64,000 nt of DNA from Flammeovirgaceae bacterium UBA4659 (GTDB lineage Bacteria > Bacteroidota > Bacteroidia > Cytophagales > Cyclobacteriaceae): contig DHLV01000047.1 of NCBI GenBank assembly GCA_002405445.1, positions 5,857-69,856 of the forward strand. Direction: 5' to 3'. Below the pieces are notes generated by a model, which saw only the letters and a program-made list of their open reading frames with translations, ran no database searches and had not been told where the DNA came from. A program made the position numbers and the translations under genes. Positions 36,546 to 45,700 of this stretch are shown one piece after another (position 1 is the first letter of the stretch; the number at the start of each line of letters is the position of its first letter).

Positions 36546-37489
36546 TACTTTGACGTCCGCTCCAACCCTTCTTTGGCTTCCGCTAAGGTGCCATCGAGTT
36601 TTAGTGCTGTTTCAAACAGTTTTTTTGCTTCCGCTTTGCTTCCGCGCTTTTCTTTGATCTGCGCCAATCGCATGTTGGCGCCTGCGTGCGAAGGCTCATT
36701 TTGTGCCGGTGTATGGGCAAGGTATTTTTTGAGGCACTCCTCCCCGCGTTCTAGGCGTTGGCCGCTCAGGGCAGCGCTTTTTCCAATCTGATAAATTGAC
36801 ACGAAGTCGCTCGGATTCTTTTTCACCGCCTCCTCAAAAAGCACAAAAGCCTTCTCGTATTGTTTTTGGTTCAAATAGAAATTAGCCAGCACAAAAACAT
36901 ATTCACCGTTTGCCTTCACTGCTTCCTGGTATTCTTTTTCCGCCTCTCCGGGTTTCTTCTCATTGGCGAAAATGTCACCAAGTTGTCTGTGGCCTTCGGC
37001 TGCATCAAAAGTGACAATTTGCCTGGCCACTTCTTTGGCTTTGTCTACGCTACCACCCATAAAACCCGGAGCACGCAGGTAGTATTGGATCAGCGATTGG
37101 CGGGCGTCCAGGTTCTTTTTGTCCAGATCAATCGTCTTCTCCCACGCTTTTTTCATCTTGGGTGCAAGTAATCCTTGCTTGAAGATGTTTGCATTTTGTG
37201 CGATAGTCCCATAAGTGTTGCCGAGCCAGTTAAAGTAGTCGGCTTGTTTGGGGTCCGCTTCGGTGGCTTCTTCAAAGTATTCAACCGCATTGCCATATTC
37301 TTGTTGATCGTATGAAGCCCTACCCAGGTAGTACTGTGCCGCTGCATAGTGAGTGTTACTTTCTGAAATGCCCTTCAGGATTTTCACCGCTTCGTCATAT
37401 TTTTTTGTTTCATACAGCATTTTGGCTTTGTCTAAACTCGACTGAGCAAATACTGAAATGGACAGGAATAAGAAAAAAAGTGTTTTCAT
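36545..37489 (-). CDS. Exported TPR protein
   Basis: This is about 314 residues with a signal peptide (MKTLFFLFLSISVFAQ) that fixes the start. The mature protein is a series of TPR units (for example AAQYYLGRASYDQQEYGNAVEYFEEA is cut by pattern at A-Y-x-L-G-x-A), some less regular than in the protein at 7777. The C-terminus contains KLFETALKLDGTLAEAKEG. It should act as a periplasmic scaffold or co-chaperone. Its stop codon borders the DUF418 remnant, so its last codons could in principle have been altered by the same rearrangement. Confidence 0.84.
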   Translation of the reverse strand: MKTLFFLFLSISVFAQSSLDKAKMLYETKKYDEAVKILKGISESNTHYAAAQYYLGRASYDQQEYGNAVEYFEEATEADPKQADYFNWLGNTYGTIAQNANIFKQGLLAPKMKKAWEKTIDLDKKNLDARQSLIQYYLRAPGFMGGSVDKAKEVARQIVTFDAAEGHRQLGDIFANEKKPGEAEKEYQEAVKANGEYVFVLANFYLNQKQYEKAFVLFEEAVKKNPSDFVSIYQIGKSAALSGQRLERGEECLKKYLAHTPAQNEPSHAGANMRLAQIKEKRGSKAEAKKLFETALKLDGTLAEAKEGLERTSK

Positions 37490-37638
37490 GGCGTTTGCTT
37501 TTTTTACAAGACTTGTAATACGTGTAATTAGTTGCACCCACAGGTACGGAATTTTTCAAATTCAAGGTAATGTGTAACGATTTGGCTATTGCTGCTGCGG
37601 GATTTAATTCTAACCTCGTAACTTTCACAAAAAATGCG

Positions 37639-39171
37639 ATGCGACTGTTACTGTTTCTACCTGCGTTGGGGATATTGTTCGGATCCTGTGAAAGAGCAAA
37701 ACCAAAACCTCCTAAATGGATCGAAGCCGTAGAGCGACATTTTGATGAGTCGCTGAAACCATTTTACCACGGAGTCGCTTCGGGCGATCCATTGCCTGAC
37801 CGCATAGTCATTTGGACACGCGTGACGCCAGCGGATTCTTTGCCTTCCGTTGACGTAAAATGGCAAATGGCATTAGACGAACGGTTTACTGCCATCGTAA
37901 AATCCGATTCATTGGCTACAAATCCCGGCAAGGACTACACCGTAAAAGTAGATGTGGTGGGGCTTCAACCCGATCAGGTTTATTATTACCGGTTTTTGGC
38001 TTTGGGTAAAAACTCGATCGTGGGCAGAACCAAAACCGCACCCGTTAGCGCCAAAGACAGTTTGAAGTTTGCTGTGGTTAGCTGTGCAAACTGGGAGTGG
38101 GGTTACTTTAACCCGTACGATAAAATTGCAGACCGGCCCGTGCTGGATGCCGTGCTGCACCTGGGCGATTACATTTATGAATATGGGGTGGCCAAATACG
38201 GAGATACGACCATCGGACGGCTGAATATCCCGTCTCACGAAATTGTGAGCTTAAAAGACTACCGCACCCGCTACTCGCTGTACCGACTCGATCAAGGATT
38301 GCGAAGGCTGCATCAGCAGCAGCCTATGATTGCCATTTGGGACGACCACGAGGTGGCCAATAATGCCACGGTATCAGGCGCTCAAAACCATCAACCCGAA
38401 GAGGGCGATTACCAAAAGCGCAAAGCCGCAGCACGTCAAACATACTACGAATGGATGCCCATTCGCGAAAATCAAGAACTGTACAGGCGTTTTTCTTTCG
38501 GCCCGCTGGCAGATGTAATCATGTTAGACGAGCGCCTGGCAGGCCGAGATCCGGAAATAACGGACTCTTTGAACCCCGATTTAAAAAATGCAGAGCGCAG
38601 CATGTTGGGCGCAAAACAGTTGCAATGGTTCGAAGCGAACCTTCAATCATCCACCGCAACATGGAAATTGATCGGCAATCAGGTGATCTTTTCTGATGTT
38701 TACCTTCGGAAAGTGTTTCCAAAAATGCCGCGCAACTTAGACTCGTGGGACGGATTCCCCGCAGAAAAGAAAAAGATTGTTGACTTCATACGAGCAAATA
38801 ACATCACAAACCTCATCATCGCTTCGGGCGATACCCATGGGTCATGGGCGATTGAGGCCGCCACAAACATCAGCAAAAACTATCGGCCATTTGCCATAGA
38901 GTTGGGCATCACCAGTGTTTCATCGGGCAATGGCGATGAACGCAAGCCGGCAGACTCCGTGAAGTTGGCAGAAAAGGCATTGATGAATGAAAACCCGCAC
39001 ATCAAGTATGTGAACGACCGAGACCACGGTTATTTGTTGCTGACATTGTACGCTGACCAATCAAAAGCTGAATGGTTTTATGTCGAAACGCTGCGAAAGC
39101 CAACGAGCAACGAGTTTTTAGGCAAAACGTATTGGTTTGAGAGAGGGAAAAGCCGTTTGAAGCAACGGTAA
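37639..39171 (+). CDS. PhoD-like alkaline phosphatase lipoprotein
   Basis: This is about 510 residues beginning MRLLLFLPALGILFGSC, a lipoprotein signal with lipobox FGSC. It is a PhoD-family metallophosphatase: FYHGVASGDPLPDRIVIWTR at the N-terminal fibronectin-like domain, then the metal-binding blocks LHLGDYIYEYG near residue 174, IWDDHEVANN near residue 234 and SGDTHGSW near residue 395. These enzymes hydrolyse phosphomonoesters and diesters using Fe/Ca. Surface or periplasmic phosphate scavenging is likely. No Pho box was identified. Confidence 0.9.
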   Translation: MRLLLFLPALGILFGSCERAKPKPPKWIEAVERHFDESLKPFYHGVASGDPLPDRIVIWTRVTPADSLPSVDVKWQMALDERFTAIVKSDSLATNPGKDYTVKVDVVGLQPDQVYYYRFLALGKNSIVGRTKTAPVSAKDSLKFAVVSCANWEWGYFNPYDKIADRPVLDAVLHLGDYIYEYGVAKYGDTTIGRLNIPSHEIVSLKDYRTRYSLYRLDQGLRRLHQQQPMIAIWDDHEVANNATVSGAQNHQPEEGDYQKRKAAARQTYYEWMPIRENQELYRRFSFGPLADVIMLDERLAGRDPEITDSLNPDLKNAERSMLGAKQLQWFEANLQSSTATWKLIGNQVIFSDVYLRKVFPKMPRNLDSWDGFPAEKKKIVDFIRANNITNLIIASGDTHGSWAIEAATNISKNYRPFAIELGITSVSSGNGDERKPADSVKLAEKALMNENPHIKYVNDRDHGYLLLTLYADQSKAEWFYVETLRKPTSNEFLGKTYWFERGKSRLKQR

Positions 39172-39221
39172 GTTGTTGAACTATATCGGGCCACAAATCT
39201 GCATCTTCATTATTTTTGCGT

Positions 39222-40235
39222 ATGTTTTTTTCACGCACAGGAAACTTGGGCATAGACCTCGGAAATACCAACACATTGGTTCGTGACCAAACCCATTTGT
39301 TGTTGAGCGAGCCTTCTGTTTTGGTGGTAGATAGCGACAATCATCATGTAGAGGCGGTTGGCGAAAAAGCCTATCAAATGCTGGAGAAGGTTCATAGCCA
39401 TTTGCGCCCTATTCGGCCGTTGAAGGGCGGAGTGATATCTGATGCAGAGTCTGCAAAGAAATTGATGCGCGAACTGGTGCGAAAAGTCAGCCGCCCTACT
39501 TCGTTAAGGGGTTTCAAATACGTGATATCGGGCGTGCCCTTTGATACTACGCCTGTTGAAAAGCGAGCCCTGCGCGATACACTTGAGCAGTTCAACGCCA
39601 GCCATATACACCTGGTGCACGAACCGATTGCCGCAGCCATGGGCATGGGGCTGAATATTCAGGAGCCTGACGGCAAACTGATCGTTGACATTGGTGGTGG
39701 TATAACCGAAGTGGTAGTGATTTCTTTATCACGAGTTGCCTCTTTTCAATCGACCAGGGTGGCGGGCGATGACATGGACGCAGAAATCCAGGATTATTTT
39801 AGACGAGAATACCATTTGGCAATCGGAATGAAAACAGCCGAGGAGGTGAAAAAACGAATCGGGTGCATCTATGCGCCTTTGGCAAACCCCAATGAGCGTG
39901 TACTTGTGAAAGGCAAGGACATACGAGAAGGCATTCCGGCAAGCCGATGGATCGATCAAGCTGAAATATGCCGCGTGTTGGAACCACCTTTTTTACAAAT
40001 AGAATCATGTGTTCACCAATCGCTTGAAATTTGCCCGCCTGAACTCGCTGGCGACATTTTCCAAAACGGCCTGTACATAACGGGTGGCAACGCAAGGTTG
40101 AAAGGAATGCGCGAGAGATTCAACCGCGTTTTCGGGCTGCCTGTTAATATTGACCCGCAATCATTACTATCTGTAAGCAAGGGCGTAGGGCATATCTTGA
40201 ACAATCCTAGACAATTTAAAGGTGTGCTGATCTGA
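39222..40235 (+). CDS. MreB-like actin family protein
   Basis: This is about 337 residues starting MFFSRTGNLGIDLGN. The actin-fold nucleotide motifs are present: phosphate-1 GIDLGNTNTLV, phosphate-2 VDIGGGITEVVV near residue 150 and the adenosine motif YITGGNARLKGM near residue 287. Conserved MreB blocks RPIRPLKGGVISD and HEPIAAAMG are also seen. It departs from canonical MreB in several near-invariant places (GNTNT for GTANT, GGN for GGG) and has no mreC or mreD beside it, so it is probably a second paralogue. A perfect TATTTTTG at 39211-39218 would give a nearly leaderless message. Confidence 0.85.
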   Translation: MFFSRTGNLGIDLGNTNTLVRDQTHLLLSEPSVLVVDSDNHHVEAVGEKAYQMLEKVHSHLRPIRPLKGGVISDAESAKKLMRELVRKVSRPTSLRGFKYVISGVPFDTTPVEKRALRDTLEQFNASHIHLVHEPIAAAMGMGLNIQEPDGKLIVDIGGGITEVVVISLSRVASFQSTRVAGDDMDAEIQDYFRREYHLAIGMKTAEEVKKRIGCIYAPLANPNERVLVKGKDIREGIPASRWIDQAEICRVLEPPFLQIESCVHQSLEICPPELAGDIFQNGLYITGGNARLKGMRERFNRVFGLPVNIDPQSLLSVSKGVGHILNNPRQFKGVLI

Positions 40236-40320
40236 TCTTTCACCAGATGATACATGAGAAAAGAAGGAATCTATCTGAAGGCTCACTACACTCCCTCCGG
40301 CTGTTATTTTAGAAGTATCG

Positions 40321-40842
40321 TTATTCCACCTCTACAATAATTTCGATCTCTACTGCAATGTTTGAAGGGAGTGCGTACATGCCAACAGCAGAACGCGCGT
40401 GCCTTCCCTTGTCGCCAAAGACTGCAACCATTAAATCGGAAAAGCCATTGATCACTTTTGGCTGGTCGGTGAAAGTGTCTGTGCAATTAACCATACCCAA
40501 AACTTTTACGATGCGTTTCACTTTGTTTAAATCACCCAACTCACTTTTGAGCGTGGAGAGCAATGCAATGCCAGTTTGCTTGGCAGCCTCGTAACCCTGT
40601 TCGGTGGTCAGATCTTTACCCACCTTACCGGTGATGTTGCTGCCGTCTGATTTGGTGGGGCCGTGGCCCGCGAGGTAAAGCAGGTTGCCGGTGCGCACAG
40701 CCTTTACATAGTTGCCCATCGGTTTGCCGGGTGTGTAAACTTGAATTCCAACTTCTTGCAGCTTTTTGTCAAAATCAATTTTTTGGCCGAAAGCAACAAT
40801 GGCACTAAAAGAAAGAATAGCGATGGCAAAACGCGTTTTCAT
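40321..40842 (-). CDS. Exported RidA/YjgF family protein
   Basis: This is about 173 residues with a signal peptide (MKTRFAIAILSFSAIVAFGQ) before a RidA domain. The domain has LLYLAGHGPTKSDGS, the stretch YEAAKQTGIALLSTLKSELGD and GRHARSAVGMYALP, whose Arg binds the imine/enamine substrate in RidA. Cytoplasmic RidA deaminates reactive enamines from PLP enzymes. An exported form cannot have that partner directly, so its role is uncertain. It is the last gene of a minus-strand run starting at 47485. Confidence 0.87.
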   Translation of the reverse strand: MKTRFAIAILSFSAIVAFGQKIDFDKKLQEVGIQVYTPGKPMGNYVKAVRTGNLLYLAGHGPTKSDGSNITGKVGKDLTTEQGYEAAKQTGIALLSTLKSELGDLNKVKRIVKVLGMVNCTDTFTDQPKVINGFSDLMVAVFGDKGRHARSAVGMYALPSNIAVEIEIIVEVE

Positions 40843-40906
40843 GATGGCTTCGATTTTGGTGTAAACCAAAAGTAGCCATTTGAGAGAACCAAAAAAAGAA
40901 AGTTGG

Positions 40907-41386
40907 TCAGATCTCTTTGGCCAGCCCTTTGTTTTTCAAAATACTGCCAACAAACTTACGCTCGTTGTCGGTATTGAAGATTTTAAACGGCAGGTGGATG
41001 AGTTGAGCCTTGTTGACAAACAAAAGGTAATGGTCTTTACCGACCTTGGCGCGTTTGATTTGATCCCACTTCAACGGCATCCCTTCTCGCGCGTTGATCT
41101 TCATCACAATTTGCTGGCTGGTGATTTCGTAAGAGAATCGTTCAAACAGCATTTTACTTTGCTCCAGTTGAGTAACGCCATAAAACTGAATCCACCAAAA
41201 GAGCAGAAACAGGCCGCCTCCCACCGCGGCACCAATAAACCACCAAATGCTGGCCGCCAGAAAATAGCCGCAGCAAATGGCCAGAACGATGAGCGACACC
41301 CACCATTGCTGGCGCAGCACGCTGGCCATGGCCATGCGCATGTAATCTTTTTTTTCAAGCCGATAATTGCGGGTTTTTATGAGCAT
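40907..41386 (-). CDS. YcxB-like membrane protein
   Basis: This is about 159 residues with two adjacent TM helices (residues 27-70, including WWVSLIVLAICCGYFLAAS) followed by a C-terminal soluble domain with YEITSQQIVMKIN and LKWDQIKRAKVGKDHYLLFVN. That arrangement matches the YcxB-like family. The N-terminus chosen is MLIKTRNYRLEKKDY. The function is unknown. It lies between nadC and the RidA gene, same strand, gaps of 72 and 64 bases. Confidence 0.72.
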   Translation of the reverse strand: MLIKTRNYRLEKKDYMRMAMASVLRQQWWVSLIVLAICCGYFLAASIWWFIGAAVGGGLFLLFWWIQFYGVTQLEQSKMLFERFSYEITSQQIVMKINAREGMPLKWDQIKRAKVGKDHYLLFVNKAQLIHLPFKIFNTDNERKFVGSILKNKGLAKEI

Positions 41387-41458
41387 AAAGATTTGTTCTA
41401 AAACGGACGGCAAAAATAGCAGGCAATTGCCAATCGGCAATGCATTGGCTTACACTTA

Positions 41459-42331
41459 TCAAAAGGTCGGCATGGGTTTGGTTTTAAGGCTCAAATCCAA
41501 GCTTTTTACCGAATGCGTGAGGGCGCCAACCGACACAAAGTCCACGCCTGTTTCGGCAACGGCCCGTAATGTTGATTCAGTGATGCCGCCACTGGCTTCG
41601 GTTTTGTATCGGCCGGCAATCAGGCGCACGGCATCACGCATTTCATCCAACGGAAAGTTATCGAGCATAATTACGTCTACGCCACCGGTTTGCAATGCTT
41701 CCTCCACCTCCTGCACTGAGCGGGTTTCAATTTCAATTTGTAGGGTTTTGCCCAACTGCTTCACGTAAGCATTCGCGCGGGCGATGGCGTTGCCTATTCC
41801 GCCTGCCATGTCAACGTGGTTGTCCTTCAGCATAATCATGTCGTACAAGGCAAAGCGGTGGTTATTTCCGCCCCCAATGGCCACAGCCCATTTCTCCATC
41901 AACCGAAAATTGGGCGTAGTTTTGCGCGTATCAAGCAATTTTGCGTGGGTGCCCTCCACTATATTGCAAAGCCGGTGTGTATATGAGGCGATGCCGCTCA
42001 TGCGTTGCATGCAGTTCAAAACAAGCCTTTCGCAGGTGAGGATGGCGCGTGCCTGCCCGGTTACTTCAAATGCAACATCCCCTGGCTTTACCGAGTCGCC
42101 ATCACTTTTGAACACACACACATTCAATGTTGGGTTTACACGATGGAAGATCTTTTGTGCCACGGCAACACCTGCCAGAATGCCCTCATCTTTGATCAGC
42201 AACTTGCCCCTGCTCGTTACGTCAGCGCCAACCGTTGCCAAAGTGGAATGATCGCCTTCGCCTACATCTTCGTGGAGGGCGGCATCAATAAACTGTAAAA
42301 TCGCTTCGTCAGTAAGATAGGGGAGGTGCAT
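41459..42331 (-). CDS. nadC: Nicotinate-nucleotide pyrophosphorylase (carboxylating)
   Basis: This 290-residue quinolinate phosphoribosyltransferase converts quinolinate and PRPP to nicotinate mononucleotide in NAD synthesis. Typical blocks are present in order: LVLNCMQRMSGIAS near residue 101, LLDTRKTTPNFRLMEKWAV (substrate-binding Arg and Lys) near residue 132, GGGNNHRFALYDMIMLKDNH and IEIETRSVQEV. VDVIMLDNF and SGGITESTLRAVAETGVDFVSVG follow. No nadA or nadB is in the window. The DUF4783 gene sits 12 bases upstream, an arrangement I recall from related genomes. Confidence 0.95.
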   Translation of the reverse strand: MHLPYLTDEAILQFIDAALHEDVGEGDHSTLATVGADVTSRGKLLIKDEGILAGVAVAQKIFHRVNPTLNVCVFKSDGDSVKPGDVAFEVTGQARAILTCERLVLNCMQRMSGIASYTHRLCNIVEGTHAKLLDTRKTTPNFRLMEKWAVAIGGGNNHRFALYDMIMLKDNHVDMAGGIGNAIARANAYVKQLGKTLQIEIETRSVQEVEEALQTGGVDVIMLDNFPLDEMRDAVRLIAGRYKTEASGGITESTLRAVAETGVDFVSVGALTHSVKSLDLSLKTKPMPTF

Positions 42332-42343
42332 GCGCTGAGGTTC

Positions 42344-42736
42344 CTATTCTTTGATGAACGAAATCTCGTGAACGAGGAACTGCTTCTCATGGTCTTTTGC
42401 GCGAATCAAAACATTATAACTTTCTGAGCCGCTTTGGTATTTTCCAATGGCATACCTCAAACCGTTAGGTGATGATCCGGTGTGCACCACATTGAAGTCA
42501 GTCACAGCATGTTTTTTGAAGAAGTCGCGCAAAACAAATTCAGCTTGTGCTTTGCTGTAGTTGCTGATGTCGCCCTCAATGTTGATGTCAACAGATTGGT
42601 TGAAATACCTCACCATTTCTTTGGCATTGGTGGTTTTGATGGCCTCCTTCAGCGCATTGAATAGCTCGTTCTGTGCCTGCAAGGTAAAGCAGCAAAAGCC
42701 AAAAACGACTGCTAAAAGGGTTTTTTTTAGGTTCAT
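42344..42736 (-). CDS. DUF4783 exported protein
   Basis: This is about 130 residues starting MNLKKTLLAVVFGFCCFTLQAQ, a signal peptide cut before NELFNALKEAIK. The mature part has the DUF4783 pattern AKEMVRYFNQSVDINIEGDISNY and VLRDFFKKHAVTDFNVVHTGSS, which resembles a nuclear-transport-factor-2-like small alpha+beta fold. The function is unknown. It lies directly before nadC and after the giant secreted protein gene. Met codons two and six residues earlier are alternative starts. Confidence 0.82.
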   Translation of the reverse strand: MNLKKTLLAVVFGFCCFTLQAQNELFNALKEAIKTTNAKEMVRYFNQSVDINIEGDISNYSKAQAEFVLRDFFKKHAVTDFNVVHTGSSPNGLRYAIGKYQSGSESYNVLIRAKDHEKQFLVHEISFIKE

Positions 42737-42799
42737 AACCATGCGTAGCGCCAAAAGTATGCCATAATCGCTTGCCGAAAAAATGGTATCCCGTATTGC

Positions 42800-45700
42800 T
42801 CAGAAACCATCATCCTCTTTTTTTTCTTCCTTCTTCTTATCCTTCTTTTTTGCTGATGAGGTGCCACCTGCTAAATCGTACGGTGCTTCAATGGCGTAAT
42901 AGCTCAACCTGAAACGCGTCACAAATGACAGCGTTTCTTCATCACTGCCGGGGATGAATACCAACTCGCCAATTTTAGCTTTGGCGGCATTTGTTTTTTT
43001 AGTGATGATGTCGTTGAATGCCGGGTTAGAAGAATGAGCCATCAGGCGGTTGTCTTCAAAACCGAAATAATACCAGGCATCGGGTGAGGCTTTGAAAAAC
43101 ACATGGAACACCGGTGAGCCATCTTCGCTTTTTCGGATTTCCATAAAGCCCTCAAACGCACCATTGATGTCGTTTCGATCAATATTGCTGATGCCCAACT
43201 GACCTTCACTGAAAAATGCTTTTTTGTCTTGAGACCATTTCAAATTCACATTTGAGAAGACGATGGGCTTGATCATGCCCGGCACCGTACCCAATGAAAC
43301 ATAACCCTGCTGCGCACGTGCTTCGTAGTCTTTGGTTACGCGCTCGCCCACAAGATTGGCCATCTTGTAAAGCAGTTCAGTTTGGTCTCCAAGGCCTTCA
43401 CTGGCGCCCTCATTTTTGATCACTTCCTGCAGTTGAAGTGCCATGGTTTGGTAGGCAATTGTCGGTATACCCATGTCAGCTTGGATGAGGGCATTCATTT
43501 TAATTTCGTTGGTTTCCAGGTTACCCGATCCTATAGCTGATGAAATGAGCGAAAAGTCTTTGATACCACCAAAGAATTTTACCGGGCCCTCGAAATTCAC
43601 TTCTTGCTTCTCTTCATTGTAAGCAAACACTTTTCCCTCCAGTTTTTCACCTGCTGCTTTTTTGCGGTCTTCTATTTTAAAGTGCGCGGTTTCCTTATCA
43701 AAGAACAATGATCCGCTGGGCAAAAAGAAATCCTCGTCAGCTTCATCTTTCTTATCTGACACAAAAGTGATGTACAGGCTGTGGTCTTGGCTAAAATGCA
43801 AGCCTGCCATTGCCCTGCGGCCTTCTTCAGTAGTGGCTTTGTCAAAATCCAGGTAAACATCTTTTTCATCACCACTTTGATTGTAGGAAAGCCACGTGTC
43901 ATAGCCTTTTATCTTTTTCAGATCGAGCTTGACAAAACCCTTCAGTTGCAGGGCAGGGCGTGTAGCATACATGGTCATATCACCTTTGAAAAAAATCCGC
44001 GGTGCCACCAAAATCTTTTCGGTATCTGCCACAGTACCGTTGGCAACGGTTTGTTGCAAAGCCTGACCCTGATTCTTTTGCTTTCGGGCGTCAGCAGAGA
44101 TGGGCTCCAGATGGAAGTCGGTCATCTTAACGTTAAATGTGTCATTTGAGGCATTGATGTACTTGTAGGTGGCGTGGCCTGAAAACTCCCTCCTTGATAC
44201 GATATCCACCACGCCATTGGTAAGCAAGTGATACCCATTCAGCGTGTCGATCACAATGGTGGTATTTTTCAATTGCCCGATCTTGGCATTTTCTAAAATC
44301 AAAACCTCATTGTTCTTTGGTGTAATCTTGGCATCAGCCACTATAATGAACGGAATGCCACTTACTTTCAGCTCTTGTTGTTGAATATCATATTCCGCTT
44401 TTTCTGCATTGAAGCGTAATGAGTCAAGCTCTTTTCGGGTGGTGTAGAAGTAAGAATTTTCCAAAGGAACGTCAGCTGCCTTGGTCATGGAAATTTTTTG
44501 GGTAGTCAAATCCCATCGTGCTTCTTGAATGGAGGTCTTAAATTGTGCATAAGGAAATTCGATGGCCGCCACACCTTCTACTTCAGGACTGATAGTGGCG
44601 AAATTTTTCTCTAAGTTGAATTTTAGCCGAACATCGCTACCGTTGAGGGCAGGCTTATCGGGGTTGCCGGTTTTCACTTCAAAACGTGCGTGGCGTGCGC
44701 CAAAGTCTTTTGAGTTGAAGCTGAGTTCGCGAGACGCAACCATAGAACCCCGGGTACTAAGTTTGCCGCTGCCCTGAACGCCCGCTTTGGTGAGAGTAAT
44801 GATGCCGCTTAACAATGCGGTATTATTGTAGAACGCAAAAGGCTCTTTCAAATTCTTCATTCTGAACCTGTCAAGCTTGGGAAACCATTTGAGTTGGTAG
44901 TCACGTACAATCATTTGTGGAAAGTTGATGCTGCCCAATTGTTTCTCTCTTATCAGAGCCTCGCTGCCCTTTGTAAGCACTGAATCCGGGTAAAAGACAA
45001 AATCGTTGGATGCCACTTCGGCCGCCAGGTATTCAATCCTCCCTCCGGCACGAATGCCTTCATTATCTAATCTCATGTTGCCAAACAATTTACCGTTTCC
45101 CTGGTAGAGGCGATAACCGTCCGCAGGCACCGTGTGGGTAAAGCCCAACGACTTGTCGGGCATGGTGTGCAGTTTTTCTTTGAAACTCGGGAACATTCCG
45201 CTTGATACAAAGGTGCCCTTGAAATTGATTGACCCGGGGTCAGCATCATTCAAACTATCGAGTTTAAAGGGTGGTACTACAAAAAATACCGACTTATCAT
45301 AGGCACCATTCAGCACTTCCTCCCGGTTGAAGTAGATCACCCCCCCAGCGGTCGCATCCAACCTGGGATAATTGGGTTCTTTCATGCGGCCCGATTTGTT
45401 TCCGGGTTTGTTGATGAATAATGTTCCACTGGTCGCATTTGCTGCGTTTGCCAGCCCACCTGCTGCCGCTGCCGTAGAATCGGTGCCCACCATTGAGTTG
45501 TTGACACGCCTGCGCGAGCCATCTCTTTCTCTTACATAAAACCGAATTGAGTCGATGTGTTGCAGATTAATAAAAAAGCTGTCGTACTTCAAAGTGAAGC
45601 TCTTGCCCCTGATTTCGAAATTCCCTGCGTTGATTGCCCCATTGAATTTGATGTCGCGATCTTGCATAAAGCTTATCACGGCACTGTCGGGTTTGATAAT

